Shown here piece after piece: positions 1 to 8,081 of a stretch of DNA of 11,724 nt. Source of the DNA: Desulfobacterales bacterium (GTDB lineage: Bacteria; Desulfobacterota; Desulfobacteria; Desulfobacterales; Desulfobacteraceae); the NCBI GenBank assembly GCA_022361095.1, contig JAKSBO010000659.1, positions 1-11,724 of the forward strand, read 5' to 3'. How positions within the stretch are numbered: the stretch's first letter is position 1; each line of letters begins with the position of its first letter. Under the pieces are notes generated by a model that was not told the origin of the DNA, did no database searches, and was given only the letters and a program-made list of their open reading frames with translations. The position numbers and the translations under genes were made by a program.

Positions 1-3000
1 GACGCAGCCATCAACATCATGAGAAGAATTCTGCAGGACTCCGGTGCCGAGGTGGTCCACATCGGGCATAACCGGTCCGCCGGCGAGATCGTGAATGCCG
101 CTATACAGGAAGATGCCCAGGGCATCGCGGTTTCCAGTTACCAGGGCGGACATATCGAGTTCTTTAAATATATTGTGGATCTTTTAAAAGAAAACGATGC
201 ATCCCATATCAAGGTCTTTGGGGGCGGCGGCGGCGTGATTATCCCCTCGGAGATAAGACAATTGCACGATTATGGGGTAGCCCGGATCTATTCCCCGGAG
301 GACGGCAGCAAAATAGGACTCCAGGGCATGATCAACGATATGCTCCAAAAAATGGACAAACCGCCGGTAAATCCGGACCAACTTGATCTGAAAAATTTGA
401 ATGTCCTTAATCCTGCCATGACAGCCCGGTTTATCACGGCACTGCAGGAGCAGTCCGAATCTGCGGGGGATCGACGGGATCTGACAGTATCAAAGATAAA
501 AACGGCTGCCGCCGGCATCAACGTACCGGTAATCGGCCTGACCGGCACCGGCGGTGCAGGCAAATCATCTTTTGCCGATGAGTTAATCACACGGTTCCTT
601 CATGATTTTCCGGATATTCACATTGCCGTGATTTCCTGCGACCCTTCAAGAAGAAAAACAGGGGGGGCCCTGCTGGGAGACCGGATACGGATGAACGCCA
701 TAGAAAACAACCGGGTTTATATGCGGTCCCTTGCCACCCGCCGGTCACAGACAGAATTGCCGGAGGTTTTGCCGGATGCCGTTAATGTGGTCAAGGCTGC
801 GGGATTTGATATCATTATTGTGGAAACTGCCGGTATCGGACAGGGAGATTCAAGAATCGTGGATCTGGTCGACCTCTCCGTTTATATTATGACTGGGGAT
901 TTTGGGGCGCCATCCCAACTGGAAAAGATCGATATGCTGGATTATGCGGATATGGTGGTGCTCAATAAGTACGAAAAAAAAGGCAGCGAAGATGCGATTC
1001 GCGATATCAGAAAACAGGTCCAGCGAAACCGGAAAGCCTTTGACCGGTTGCCGGACGCCATGCCGGTATTCGGCACCATCGCCTCTAAGTTCAATGATGA
1101 CGGGATTACCGCTTTTTATCACGGCTTGCTGGATTTGATAGAAAGTAAAAAACAGATTCAGTATACATCACGCCTTCCCAAAACGGGTAAAAAAGCCTCT
1201 TCTTCCCAAACCATAATCATCCCCGGCGACCGCGTACGGTACCTTTCTGAAATCGCGGATGCCATCCGGGGATACCACGAAACGACCAAAATCCAGGCAA
1301 AGGCGGTTCGAAACCGGGCGCACCTGATGTATACCCTGGAGGTATTTGAAAACAAGGAAGCGCTTTCGTCCCAGGCCCTGCTGGCGGAACTCAAAAAAGC
1401 GGTCGATGATCTGTCTGCCGGGGTTGATCCGGAAACGGACCGGGCCATTGACGCGTTCAACGACAGGAAAACCCGGTATCAACAAGAAGAGCTGGTCTAT
1501 CAGGTACGCGGTAAAGAGGTCCGGGCCCCGCTGTTTACACAGTCCCTGTCTCATTCAAAGATCCCCAGGATTTCAACCCCGCAGTTTGATGATCCGGCAG
1601 AACAGTATAAATGGGTCAGAAAAGAAAATTTTGCAGGTTTTTTTCCGTATACCGCCGGCGTCTTTCCTTTAAAACGGGCAGATGAGGATCCCACCCGGAT
1701 GTTTGCCGGAGAAGGCGGCCCTGAAGATACCAACAAACGGTTCAAACTTCTCTCCGCTGAATACCCGGCCAAGCGGCTGTCAACGGCGTTTGATTCAGTC
1801 ACCCTGTACGGTTTTGACCCCGATATCCGGCCGGATATCTACGGTAAAATCGGCACATCCGGTGTCAGTATCTGCACCCTGGATGATATAAAGGTATTGT
1901 ATGACGGATTTGATCTTTGTGCGCCCAATACATCTGTCTCCATGACCATCAACGGGCCGGCCCCCATGATCCTGGCCATGTTTTTGAATTCCGCCATAGA
2001 TCAGCAGATGGAGAAATTTGAAAAAGAGCACGGCCGGGGACCCTCAAAAGACGAAGCGGAAAAAATCCGGCAATATGCCCTGTCAAATGTCCGGGGAACG
2101 GTCCAGGCAGATATCCTCAAAGAGGACCAGGGACAGAACACCTGCATATTTTCCATTGAATTTGCCCTGAGAATGATGGGGGATATCCAGCAGTATTTTA
2201 TCGATCATCAGGTCCGCAATTTTTATTCGGTCTCCATTTCAGGCTACCATATTGCCGAGGCCGGGGCAAACCCCATCACCCAACTGGCATTAACCCTGGC
2301 CAACGGTTTCACCTATGTGGAGTATTATTTGTCAAGGGGGATGGATATTAACGATTTTGCACCGTCCCTCTCCTTTTTCTTTTCAAACGGAATGGACCCG
2401 GAATATACCGTTATCGGCCGGGTTGCCAGGCGGATATGGGCCCTGGCCATGAAGTATAAATACAAGGCAGATGAAAAAGCCCAAAAACTGAAGTACCATA
2501 TCCAGACATCCGGCCGGTCCCTGCACAGCCAGGAGATTCAATTCAATGATATCCGGACCACCCTCCAGGGGCTGTGCGCCATATACGATAATTGCAACAG
2601 CCTGCACACCAATGCCTTTGACGAGGCCATCACCACCCCTTCTGCCGAGTCGGTAAGAAGGGCCCTGGCCATTCAACTGATCGTCAACCGTGAATGGGGA
2701 CTTGCCAAAAATGAAAATCCGCTCCAGGGCAGTTTTATCGTGGATGAACTGACAGACCTTGTTGAGGAGGCCGTCCTGGTGGAGTTTGACCGCATCACCC
2801 AGCGGGGCGGCGTAATGGGCGCCATGGAAACCGGGTATCAGCGGGGAAAAATCCAGGAAGAATCCATCTATTATGAATACCTTAAACACAGTGGGAAATA
2901 TCCGATTATCGGGGTTAACACATTTACTGATCCCGATGCCGACTATGAAGAGACGGCCAGCCACCTGGAATTGTCCAGGTCCACAAAAGCACAGAAAGAT

Positions 3001-3198
3001 TCCCAGTTGGATCGATTAAATGCGTTCAAAGAGAGGCATAAACAAGAGGTTCAAGAGGCTGTCGGGGATTTAAAACAGACGGCCCTGGGTTCGGGTAATA
3101 TGTTTGAACAGCTCATGAAGGCTGTTCGTGTCTGCAGCCTGGGAACCATAACCAACGCCTTATATGAGGTCGGCGGAAAATACAGACGGAATATGTAA
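1..3198 (+). CDS. icmF: Fused isobutyryl-CoA mutase (IcmF), 5' partial
   Basis: Adenosylcobalamin-dependent mutase fused to its own G-protein chaperone; the family interconverts isobutyryl-CoA and n-butyryl-CoA. The frame is open from base 1, so the Met at 19 is internal and roughly 30 N-terminal residues, including the expected cobalamin-ligating His, lie off the left edge. Domains in order (window codons): B12-binding domain about 1-115; MeaB-like GTPase from about 175, with Walker [10 protein letters not shown] (Lys188), an ETAG switch motif and NKYE where NKxD is usual; linker; TIM-barrel mutase domain from about 515 to the end. Two residues that separate isobutyryl-CoA from methylmalonyl-CoA mutases are visible: Phe568 in RMFAGEG (Tyr in methylmalonyl-CoA mutase) and Gln712 in QGQNT (Arg there). 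His750 in GYHIAEAG is the expected active-site His. It converges on the E1-like gene with only 41 bp between stops, and I see no terminator there. Related acyl-CoAs as substrates cannot be excluded. Confidence 0.93.
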   Translation, partial: DAAINIMRRILQDSGAEVVHIGHNRSAGEIVNAAIQEDAQGIAVSSYQGGHIEFFKYIVDLLKENDASHIKVFGGGGGVIIPSEIRQLHDYGVARIYSPEDGSKIGLQGMINDMLQKMDKPPVNPDQLDLKNLNVLNPAMTARFITALQEQSESAGDRRDLTVSKIKTAAAGINVPVIGLTGTGGAGKSSFADELITRFLHDFPDIHIAVISCDPSRRKTGGALLGDRIRMNAIENNRVYMRSLATRRSQTELPEVLPDAVNVVKAAGFDIIIVETAGIGQGDSRIVDLVDLSVYIMTGDFGAPSQLEKIDMLDYADMVVLNKYEKKGSEDAIRDIRKQVQRNRKAFDRLPDAMPVFGTIASKFNDDGITAFYHGLLDLIESKKQIQYTSRLPKTGKKASSSQTIIIPGDRVRYLSEIADAIRGYHETTKIQAKAVRNRAHLMYTLEVFENKEALSSQALLAELKKAVDDLSAGVDPETDRAIDAFNDRKTRYQQEELVYQVRGKEVRAPLFTQSLSHSKIPRISTPQFDDPAEQYKWVRKENFAGFFPYTAGVFPLKRADEDPTRMFAGEGGPEDTNKRFKLLSAEYPAKRLSTAFDSVTLYGFDPDIRPDIYGKIGTSGVSICTLDDIKVLYDGFDLCAPNTSVSMTINGPAPMILAMFLNSAIDQQMEKFEKEHGRGPSKDEAEKIRQYALSNVRGTVQADILKEDQGQNTCIFSIEFALRMMGDIQQYFIDHQVRNFYSVSISGYHIAEAGANPITQLALTLANGFTYVEYYLSRGMDINDFAPSLSFFFSNGMDPEYTVIGRVARRIWALAMKYKYKADEKAQKLKYHIQTSGRSLHSQEIQFNDIRTTLQGLCAIYDNCNSLHTNAFDEAITTPSAESVRRALAIQLIVNREWGLAKNENPLQGSFIVDELTDLVEEAVLVEFDRITQRGGVMGAMETGYQRGKIQEESIYYEYLKHSGKYPIIGVNTFTDPDADYEETASHLELSRSTKAQKDSQLDRLNAFKERHKQEVQEAVGDLKQTALGSGNMFEQLMKAVRVCSLGTITNALYEVGGKYRRNM

Positions 3199-3239
3199 CC
3201 GTTGCCGGTTCAACTTAATGCGCTGTTTGACCGCAGATT

Positions 3240-4082
3240 CTATAATTCAAAAAGATCCAGGGACGGCTTTTCCATATCCACAAAGACCATCCGGCCCTCC
3301 CTGGATTGATGTCTCCCAAGAAGGAGATTAAGAACAGCCTTCATCTGAAACGAAGAGATCAGAACCGGGGAGAGAATCGGCGTACCCAGGAGCAGTTCGG
3401 CGGAACAGGCCTCTTCCCGGCCGCCGTAAAGCATCTCCATGCGCCCATCCCGGGGGTGAATGACCATCACGCGTCCCCCAAATCCCGCAACGGTCCCATG
3501 TACCAGGGGTAAACGGCATTTACCGGCAATGGCAGCCAGGGTCAATCTGTCCCCCGGCGTATCAAGGGCATCGACAATCACCTGGACATCGGCAAAGAGG
3601 GGGTGCTGATTTTGATCCGCCACCGCAATCTGATGGGCTGTGACCTGCACCGCAGGATTGATCCGCCGGCAGCATTCCCGTATGACCTCTACCTTTGGTT
3701 TGCCCAGGGTATTTTGGGCGGAAAACGCCTGCCGGTTGAGATTGGTTTCATCAAAAACGTCCGGGTCAAAGATATGTAAAACCCCGATTCCCAGGCGGCA
3801 AAGGCCTGCTGTGACATGCCCGCCAAGGCCGCCTGACCCGACCACGGCCACACGGGAGGCGTGCAGGGTGATTTGCTCTTTTAAAGTAATGGAAGGCATG
3901 TTGCGAAGATAACGCAAGGGCACAATGCCCTTTTCCATACTTTGCAGATATACCTGATGCAGCGGGATTTTCAAGATATCCGCCAGGTTCAAAAGGTCCT
4001 GGTCGCCAATGGCCTGCAGGCTTTTGCCCTGGCCGTCTTTTACAATCCGTGCCCGGGCTTCAATTAAATCATTTCCCGGCAT
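3240..4082 (-). CDS. E1-like adenylyltransferase (HesA/MoeB/ThiF family)
   Basis: Family members use ATP to adenylate the C-terminal glycine of a ubiquitin-like sulfur carrier (MoaD, ThiS). From the ATG at 4082 it has 280 residues. Visible motifs: nucleotide loop GSGGLGG (82-88), Asp106, the NRQ motif with Arg117, Lys130, and the DALD Asp174, which matches the MoeB/ThiF adenylation site. Cys226 in EEACSAE aligns by eye with the conserved Cys of MoeB-type C-termini. The two CxxC pairs that bind structural zinc in MoeB and ThiF are absent, and there is no rhodanese domain. A segment of about 75 residues precedes the Rossmann fold. A GTG at 4085 is possible, but I prefer the ATG because it overlaps the upstream stop as TGATG behind a G-rich ribosome-binding stretch. 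It is last in the leftward block; its likely partner is the Gly-Gly-Gly protein just upstream. Confidence 0.88.
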   Translation of the reverse strand: MPGNDLIEARARIVKDGQGKSLQAIGDQDLLNLADILKIPLHQVYLQSMEKGIVPLRYLRNMPSITLKEQITLHASRVAVVGSGGLGGHVTAGLCRLGIGVLHIFDPDVFDETNLNRQAFSAQNTLGKPKVEVIRECCRRINPAVQVTAHQIAVADQNQHPLFADVQVIVDALDTPGDRLTLAAIAGKCRLPLVHGTVAGFGGRVMVIHPRDGRMEMLYGGREEACSAELLLGTPILSPVLISSFQMKAVLNLLLGRHQSREGRMVFVDMEKPSLDLFEL

Positions 4083-4321
4083 CACCCACCCCCAATGGGA
4101 GGGAAGATGCCCACGCGGTCTTTGTCTTTCAGTGGGGAATCCAGGGCCGCCCCCACCCCATTGAGAAACACCAGCTTAATCTCCTGTTCAGGAACGCCCA
4201 AACGCCGGACAGCATCACGTATCGTGGCAGGTCCGTCAAAACTGAGGCAACCGCCGGCATCCAGATCCCCATGGCCGGCATAGGCGGCAAGTGTGGCAAA
4301 AAGTCTGATTTCTATTTTCAT
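4082..4321 (-). CDS. MoaD/ThiS-like sulfur carrier with C-terminal Gly-Gly-Gly
   Basis: A 79-residue beta-grasp protein ending in FPPIGGG. The MoaD family ends in a diglycine that an E1-like enzyme adenylates and converts to thiocarboxylate, which donates sulfur to the pyranopterin dithiolene of Mo/W cofactors. The opening KIEIRLFATLAAY and the VFLNGVG and DKDRVGIFPP segments are typical of the fold. Its ATG overlaps the upstream gene's stop by four bases (ATGA), and its own TGA overlaps the E1-like ATG (TGATG), so the three are translationally coupled. It is the natural substrate of the E1-like protein encoded next. It could act as a dedicated small subunit of molybdopterin synthase for the AOR or as another sulfur carrier. 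No MoaE is visible in the window. Confidence 0.87.
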   Translation of the reverse strand: MKIEIRLFATLAAYAGHGDLDAGGCLSFDGPATIRDAVRRLGVPEQEIKLVFLNGVGAALDSPLKDKDRVGIFPPIGGG

Positions 4322-4647
4322 TTCTTGCTGTCCGTCTCTTTGTCTCTTTTTTTATCCGATTCGTTGTCCGGAGAAGCAACAAGCCCCAAGAGAAGCCGGT
4401 ATGGCCCGGGGGTTCCGGGCGGCAGTGCCGCGATCCGGTCTCCGTCATGGAGCAGGGTATCAAGGGGGGCGATCTTCCCGTTAACAAACACCCCTTCAAT
4501 ATCCTGGGGCGCGATTCCCAGATTGTCTAAAATATCCTGTACACATTGACCATCATCTAAATCAAGAACAGCATCCACACAAGGAATATTTTGCGCTTTA
4601 AGTTTTTTCTGCAGAAATGAAAACGCATTAAATAGTACGGAGCCCAT
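4318..4647 (-). CDS. MoaD-like beta-grasp protein lacking the terminal diglycine
   Basis: A 109-residue protein read from the ATG at 4647, which follows a GGGGA ribosome-binding site. An upstream in-frame ATG at 4710 is unlikely because the extension would translate through the terminator hairpin. The body has the MoaD/ThiS pattern, with a GVFVNGKIAPLDTLLHDGDR segment and then the ALPPG turn where a MoaD would end in Gly-Gly. Here the chain continues for about 30 residues: a PGPYRLLLGL stretch, then a highly charged Lys/Asp/Glu tail. With no free Gly-Gly it cannot be activated in the usual way unless it is processed. It is the first of three coupled genes after aor. It may be a structural partner of the AOR or of the second MoaD-like protein; that role is inference only. 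Confidence 0.77.
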   Translation of the reverse strand: MGSVLFNAFSFLQKKLKAQNIPCVDAVLDLDDGQCVQDILDNLGIAPQDIEGVFVNGKIAPLDTLLHDGDRIAALPPGTPGPYRLLLGLVASPDNESDKKRDKETDSKK

Positions 4648-4665
4648 ATTATTTCCCCACATCTG

Positions 4666-4703
4666 AAAAAAAAACCGGGGCAGCCCATACGGCACAGCCC
4701 CGG
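4666..4703 (-). terminator. Intrinsic terminator after the AOR gene
   Basis: On the minus strand, 24 bases past the AOR stop, CCGGGGC (4703-4697) pairs with GCCCCGG (4681-4675), and a GCC/GGC pairing inside extends the stem. It is followed directly by nine T residues (4674-4666). The end of the T-tract is only 18 bases from the ATG of the first moaD-like gene and there is no obvious room for a promoter, so it may act as an attenuator setting less expression of the small genes than of aor. Confidence 0.85.
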
Positions 4704-4726
4704 AAAACAACCAGTTACAACACGAA

Positions 4727-6454
4727 TTAGAATTTTATCGCTTCAGAGAGTTCCTCGGTTGTGAAATCCCAGGTGGTGTTGTGCGGTGCAAATTCTTCTT
4801 TGAACATATCCGGCAGTTGGTCATCCTTGGGGGTAAAACCGGCCCTGCGGTTAAATTCCAGCTCGTCTTTGAGAATGGAAATACCCAGGTTGATGACATC
4901 ATCGGTCACAAGAGTTAAGCCATATCTTGCATTGATCATATCCACAACCATCTGCAGACCTTCGGGATTGTCAAGTATGGGGAAGGCCACGAACAGACAC
5001 AAGCCTGCAGCATCAATCGCAGCAGTGGCGATCTGCAGCGTCTTGGAGGTTTCCACGTTGTTCTCTTTTTTCAAAGGATCAATGGAACCGCCCACGCCCA
5101 GAATGTTCTGGCACACACCGTATCCTGCGGTATGGTCTGCACCCATAGGCGTTGTGGCATATGTGACCCCAACAGCTTTAACGGCTCTCGGGTCATAGGC
5201 CGGCAGTGCCTGACGTTTTACCACCGGCACCCGGTCAACACCAAGGGCCTGACCGGTGAATGCGGCACCGTTTCCGATGATTTTACCCATGGGATCACCT
5301 GTGCCCACTTTTTTAAGCAGCTCAATGGCCGCCTTGCCGTCCCCCCAGGGAATAACGCCGCCTTCCATGGCAATACCCATGGCCACACCCGTATCAATTG
5401 TATCAAGGCCGAATTCGTCACACAGCCTGTCCAGCATGGCAATATCATCCAGATCCTTGATCATGCAGTGGGAACCGAACGCCCAGACAGTCTCATATTC
5501 GAACCCTGAAGTGAGGTAATTGTTGTCCTTGTCATTATAAATCTGGGAACATTTAATCACGCAGCCCGGATGGCAGCCTTCGGCGACAACCCCGCCGCGT
5601 TTCTCAATGTTGGCGGCCAGCACTTCGCCACTGATCTCCTTGGCATCTTCAAACCGGCCGGTTCTGAAATTTTTGGTGGGCAGTGCACCGGCTTCATTAA
5701 TAACGTTGACCAGAACGGCGGTGCCAAAGGCCGGCAGGCCCTGGCCGGAAACCGGATGGGTCGTCAGCAGTTCCACCCATTTCTTATTGGCGGCCTTAAA
5801 GGCTTCGGGATCATGGAGCGGCAGACGTTCCGCACCTTTGTCATCCACCACAATGGCCTTGATCTTCTTTGACCCCAAAACCGCCCCAAGACCGCCGCGG
5901 CCGGCTGCCCGGCCCGGATGGCCTTTGGGATCTGCAAACTGGATGGATGCCGCGGTCAGGCGCTGTTCCCCGGCAACACCGATACTTGCGGTGGCCACAC
6001 GTTTTCCAAACCGGTCCCAGAGCTTTGTAATCATTTCGCCGTTGTTTATGCCCACGTACTCGTCTGCAGGAAGGAACTCAACACTGTCTTTTTTAATAAC
6101 AATCATGGAGAACGCATCGTCCTCGGGCTTATCCTCCAAAACCAGGGCTTTAATCCCAAGCCGGGCCAGTTTCTGGGAAACCAGGCCGCCGCTGTTACTC
6201 TCTTTGATGCCGCCGGTCAGCGGAGATTTTCCGCCCACGGAAAGCCGTCCTGAATTGGCCGCAGGAGTTCCGGTCAACAACCCCGGTGCAAAGACCAGTT
6301 TGTTGTATTTGCTTAAAGGATGGGATGTGGCAGGGACTTCATTTAAAATCATTTTTGAAGTCAGGGCCCGTCCGCCAAGCCCTCCGATATCTTCATCCGG
6401 TGTTTCAAACGAATACGTTTTTTCCCTGGTGTTAATTCTTAAAATTTGTGACAT
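4727..6454 (-). CDS. Aldehyde:ferredoxin oxidoreductase family tungstoprotein
   Basis: AOR family enzymes hold tungsten in a bis-pyranopterin cofactor beside one [4Fe-4S] cluster and usually oxidise aldehydes to acids with ferredoxin, or run the reverse at low potential. The protein has 575 residues, a normal length. The N-terminal pterin-binding part has GGLGGRAL (24-31) and a Gly/Ser-rich region (58-90) typical of the family. Both DxxGL(C/D) signatures are present: DEFGLD (346-351) and DAAGLC (481-486). Candidate cluster ligands are Cys294, Cys298, Cys302 and Cys486; the spacing is CX3CX3C rather than the CX2CX3C of Pyrococcus AOR. I start at the ATG at 6454, behind AAGGAG ten bases upstream; the longer frame to 6577 would run over the promoter. 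There is no signal peptide, so it is cytoplasmic. The substrate cannot be read from sequence; a non-aldehyde role, as for BamB-like members, is possible. Confidence 0.93.
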   Translation of the reverse strand: MSQILRINTREKTYSFETPDEDIGGLGGRALTSKMILNEVPATSHPLSKYNKLVFAPGLLTGTPAANSGRLSVGGKSPLTGGIKESNSGGLVSQKLARLGIKALVLEDKPEDDAFSMIVIKKDSVEFLPADEYVGINNGEMITKLWDRFGKRVATASIGVAGEQRLTAASIQFADPKGHPGRAAGRGGLGAVLGSKKIKAIVVDDKGAERLPLHDPEAFKAANKKWVELLTTHPVSGQGLPAFGTAVLVNVINEAGALPTKNFRTGRFEDAKEISGEVLAANIEKRGGVVAEGCHPGCVIKCSQIYNDKDNNYLTSGFEYETVWAFGSHCMIKDLDDIAMLDRLCDEFGLDTIDTGVAMGIAMEGGVIPWGDGKAAIELLKKVGTGDPMGKIIGNGAAFTGQALGVDRVPVVKRQALPAYDPRAVKAVGVTYATTPMGADHTAGYGVCQNILGVGGSIDPLKKENNVETSKTLQIATAAIDAAGLCLFVAFPILDNPEGLQMVVDMINARYGLTLVTDDVINLGISILKDELEFNRRAGFTPKDDQLPDMFKEEFAPHNTTWDFTTEELSEAIKF

Positions 6455-6480
6455 ATGGTGCTTGCTCCTTGAATCTGTAC

Positions 6481-6530
6481 TTTTAAGCGGCCAGTCTTTT
6501 TTCACAAACCACTGCTTAAAAAATTGGCCC
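6481..6530 (-). promoter_or_regulatory. Foldable 5' leader of the AOR gene
   Basis: Between the predicted promoter and the AOR start, TTTTAAGC (6521-6514) can pair with GCTTAAAA (6488-6481), with ACT/AGT pairing inside. A competing pairing joins GGCCA (6529-6525) with TGGCC (6493-6489). The two pairings are nearly exclusive, as in switching leaders. I do not recognise a known riboswitch class. Confidence 0.35.
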
Positions 6531-6548
6531 GGTTTTACACTACTACAT

Positions 6549-6577
6549 ATATTAAAGTTTAGAAAATACCATGTCAA
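6549..6577 (-). promoter_or_regulatory. Predicted sigma70-type promoter of the AOR gene
   Basis: The minus strand has a perfect -35 TTGACA (6577-6572), a 17-base spacer and a -10-like TAATAT (6554-6549) in AT-rich DNA. Transcription would start near 6542, giving a leader of about 88 bases. Confidence 0.6.
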
Positions 6578-6640
6578 CTAATTAAAATCATTGTGTTTTA
6601 CAAACACCAATCACATGAAAACATAAGTTATTTATAAAGA

Positions 6641-7579
6641 TTATAAGTTGAAGATAAAACCAGCCACAAGAAAAAAACAACCCATACGACCCAATACTGA
6701 CACATGCCGATTTCGGCATTTCAATTCATCGTCTGCATGATGACTTTTTATATTTGAAATATGCATCGTTGCAGACCGTGTTTTTCCAGGTGGCGTTTTG
6801 TAGTCGTTGTGGTTTACATGGCTCAGGTTGTCGGTGATATCCGTGAGCCGGAACCTGGTATCATAGGTGTAACCTGTGGTATTGCCCAGGGCGCCGTCCG
6901 AAGCAATGCGCCGGTTTTTTCGGTCATAGCGGGATATGGATTGGTTGCCCCGGCTGTCCTCTTCCACGCTCCGGTAGCCGGAATAATAGAGGTTATAAGT
7001 GGCATCCCCGGCCTGACAGGGTACGGTCTGGGTCATGACCCGGCCCAGGGCGTCATGGATGTTGATGACTGTGGTGATGCCTTCCGGATTTTCCAGGGTT
7101 TCCAGTTTATGGCCGTCAACATACCCGTAGTCCCAGACCTTGCCTTCGGGATCCGTGTATGAGGTCAGATTGCCGTCTGCATAGCCGAACGAGACGCTAC
7201 GGCCGGCGGAATCGCTTACCGATGTGAAAAGATCCCAAGTATACCCCATGGTCAGGGTGTGGTTGAAGCTATTGGATACCGAGGAGACTTTTTCGTTGGT
7301 GTAGATAAACGCAACAGTGTTGCCGTCGGCGTCGGTGATGGTACTGACGCGGTGGCCGGCATTGAATTGGATCACCCGGTCAAACCGTTCTTCCATCCGG
7401 TACTCTCCGCTGGTCGGGGTCAGGGTGGCGTTCCCCCCGGGCGGTTTGGCAAAGGTACCGTCCTGCTGTCGGATATAGGTGAGAAGATCTGACTCCAGGT
7501 GAATGGACACGGCATTGTCAATGAGCTGGTCCATACCCCATTTACCGATGAGAGATGCTGTTGATGAATTCATATTCAA
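6641..7579 (-). pseudogene. RHS/YD-repeat protein fragment
   Basis: A 312-residue open frame carrying part of an RHS-type protein. RHS proteins are large secreted or surface polymorphic toxins, usually well over 1,000 residues, whose YD repeats form a shell. At least six degenerate repeats can be followed, for example DADGNTVAFIYT, DSAGRSVSFGYADGNLTSYTD and TTGYTYDTRFRLTDITD. RHS-like sequence runs from about 7546 to about 6790. The first 11 codons are antisense to the neighbouring recombinase, and about the last 45 codons (after NHNDYK) do not look RHS-like. The protein therefore lacks its N-terminal secretion part, the conserved core end and any toxin tip. I see no ribosome-binding site. 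It is most likely a recombination remnant, although the frame is intact and weak expression cannot be excluded. Confidence 0.75.
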
Positions 7580-8048
7580 AACAGAGAGCCCCAGAAACCG
7601 GTTGATGCTTGAACTGATGGCAAGAGGCGGAATGAGGATCGATGAAGTCTTGAAATTGAAGCCTCAGGATGTCCAGGATCGAAAGCTTCATTTGCCCAGT
7701 CCTAAAAGTGGCCGTGCATTCGAAGTCGTTTTTATTCCCCAAAAGGTGGCCGACCGGTTGCACGAATTTATTGCTGCTGAAAATATCCTGGATGATGAGC
7801 GTATTTTCCCTCTGGGGTATCCCAGGGCCAGGGAGATCGTCAAAAGCGCCGACAAGAGAATCGGAATTGATGTAAAGCCTCATGACTTCCGAAGACATGC
7901 AGCCACCTATGCCAGCCGATCGGGGGTTCCCATCGAAATCGTTTCAAAAATTATTCTCCGGCACTCCAACCTGTCCACCACCCAGAGGTATCTTGGAAAA
8001 GTCAGCGACACTGAGGCCATGTATTGGATTGAGAATATTTACCGGTGA
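7503..8048 (+). CDS. Tyrosine recombinase/integrase, N-terminally truncated
   Basis: This is the catalytic domain of a phage-integrase/XerC-type recombinase, which cuts and rejoins DNA through a covalent phosphotyrosine. Numbering from 7503, the catalytic set is complete: Arg45 in GGMRIDEV, Lys68 in the PKSGR hairpin, His127 and Arg130 in HDFR, His154 in LRHSN and Tyr163 in QRYLG. The N-terminal core-binding (SAM-like) domain, normally about 100 residues, is missing. Recombinase-like sequence begins at about Met16 (7548), and the 15 codons before it are antisense to the RHS fragment. Neither ATG has a convincing Shine-Dalgarno sequence. The gene was probably cut by the event that joined it to the RHS fragment, so activity as an integrase is doubtful. 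Confidence 0.83.
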   Translation: MDTALSMSWSIPHLPMRDAVDEFIFKTESPRNRLMLELMARGGMRIDEVLKLKPQDVQDRKLHLPSPKSGRAFEVVFIPQKVADRLHEFIAAENILDDERIFPLGYPRAREIVKSADKRIGIDVKPHDFRRHAATYASRSGVPIEIVSKIILRHSNLSTTQRYLGKVSDTEAMYWIENIYR

Positions 8049-8056
8049 AAATCGAA

Positions 8057-8081
8057 GGGGATTGGGGTGATCCCAATCCCC
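8057..8081. repeat. Perfect 10-bp hairpin downstream of the recombinase
   Basis: GGGGATTGGG (8057-8066) and CCCAATCCCC (8072-8081) form a perfect stem with a five-base loop, nine bases after the recombinase stop. No T-tract follows on the plus strand, so a factor-independent terminator is uncertain; it could also be a recombination or protein-binding site. From here to 8289 I see no other clear element and no gene. Confidence 0.6.

Noticed and set aside
2383..2964. Leftward open frame of 193 codons inside the mutase gene
   Set aside because: It lies entirely opposite conserved mutase-domain sequence and has no start signal; a compositional shadow.
3199..3239. Bidirectional terminator between the convergent mutase and E1-like genes
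   Set aside because: The 41-bp gap shows no stem of useful length and no T-tract.
5607..6581. Long rightward open frame (324 codons) opposite the AOR gene
   Set aside because: The AOR on the other strand has unmistakable family motifs over the same bases; the antisense frame is low in complexity, resembles no family and has no ribosome-binding site.
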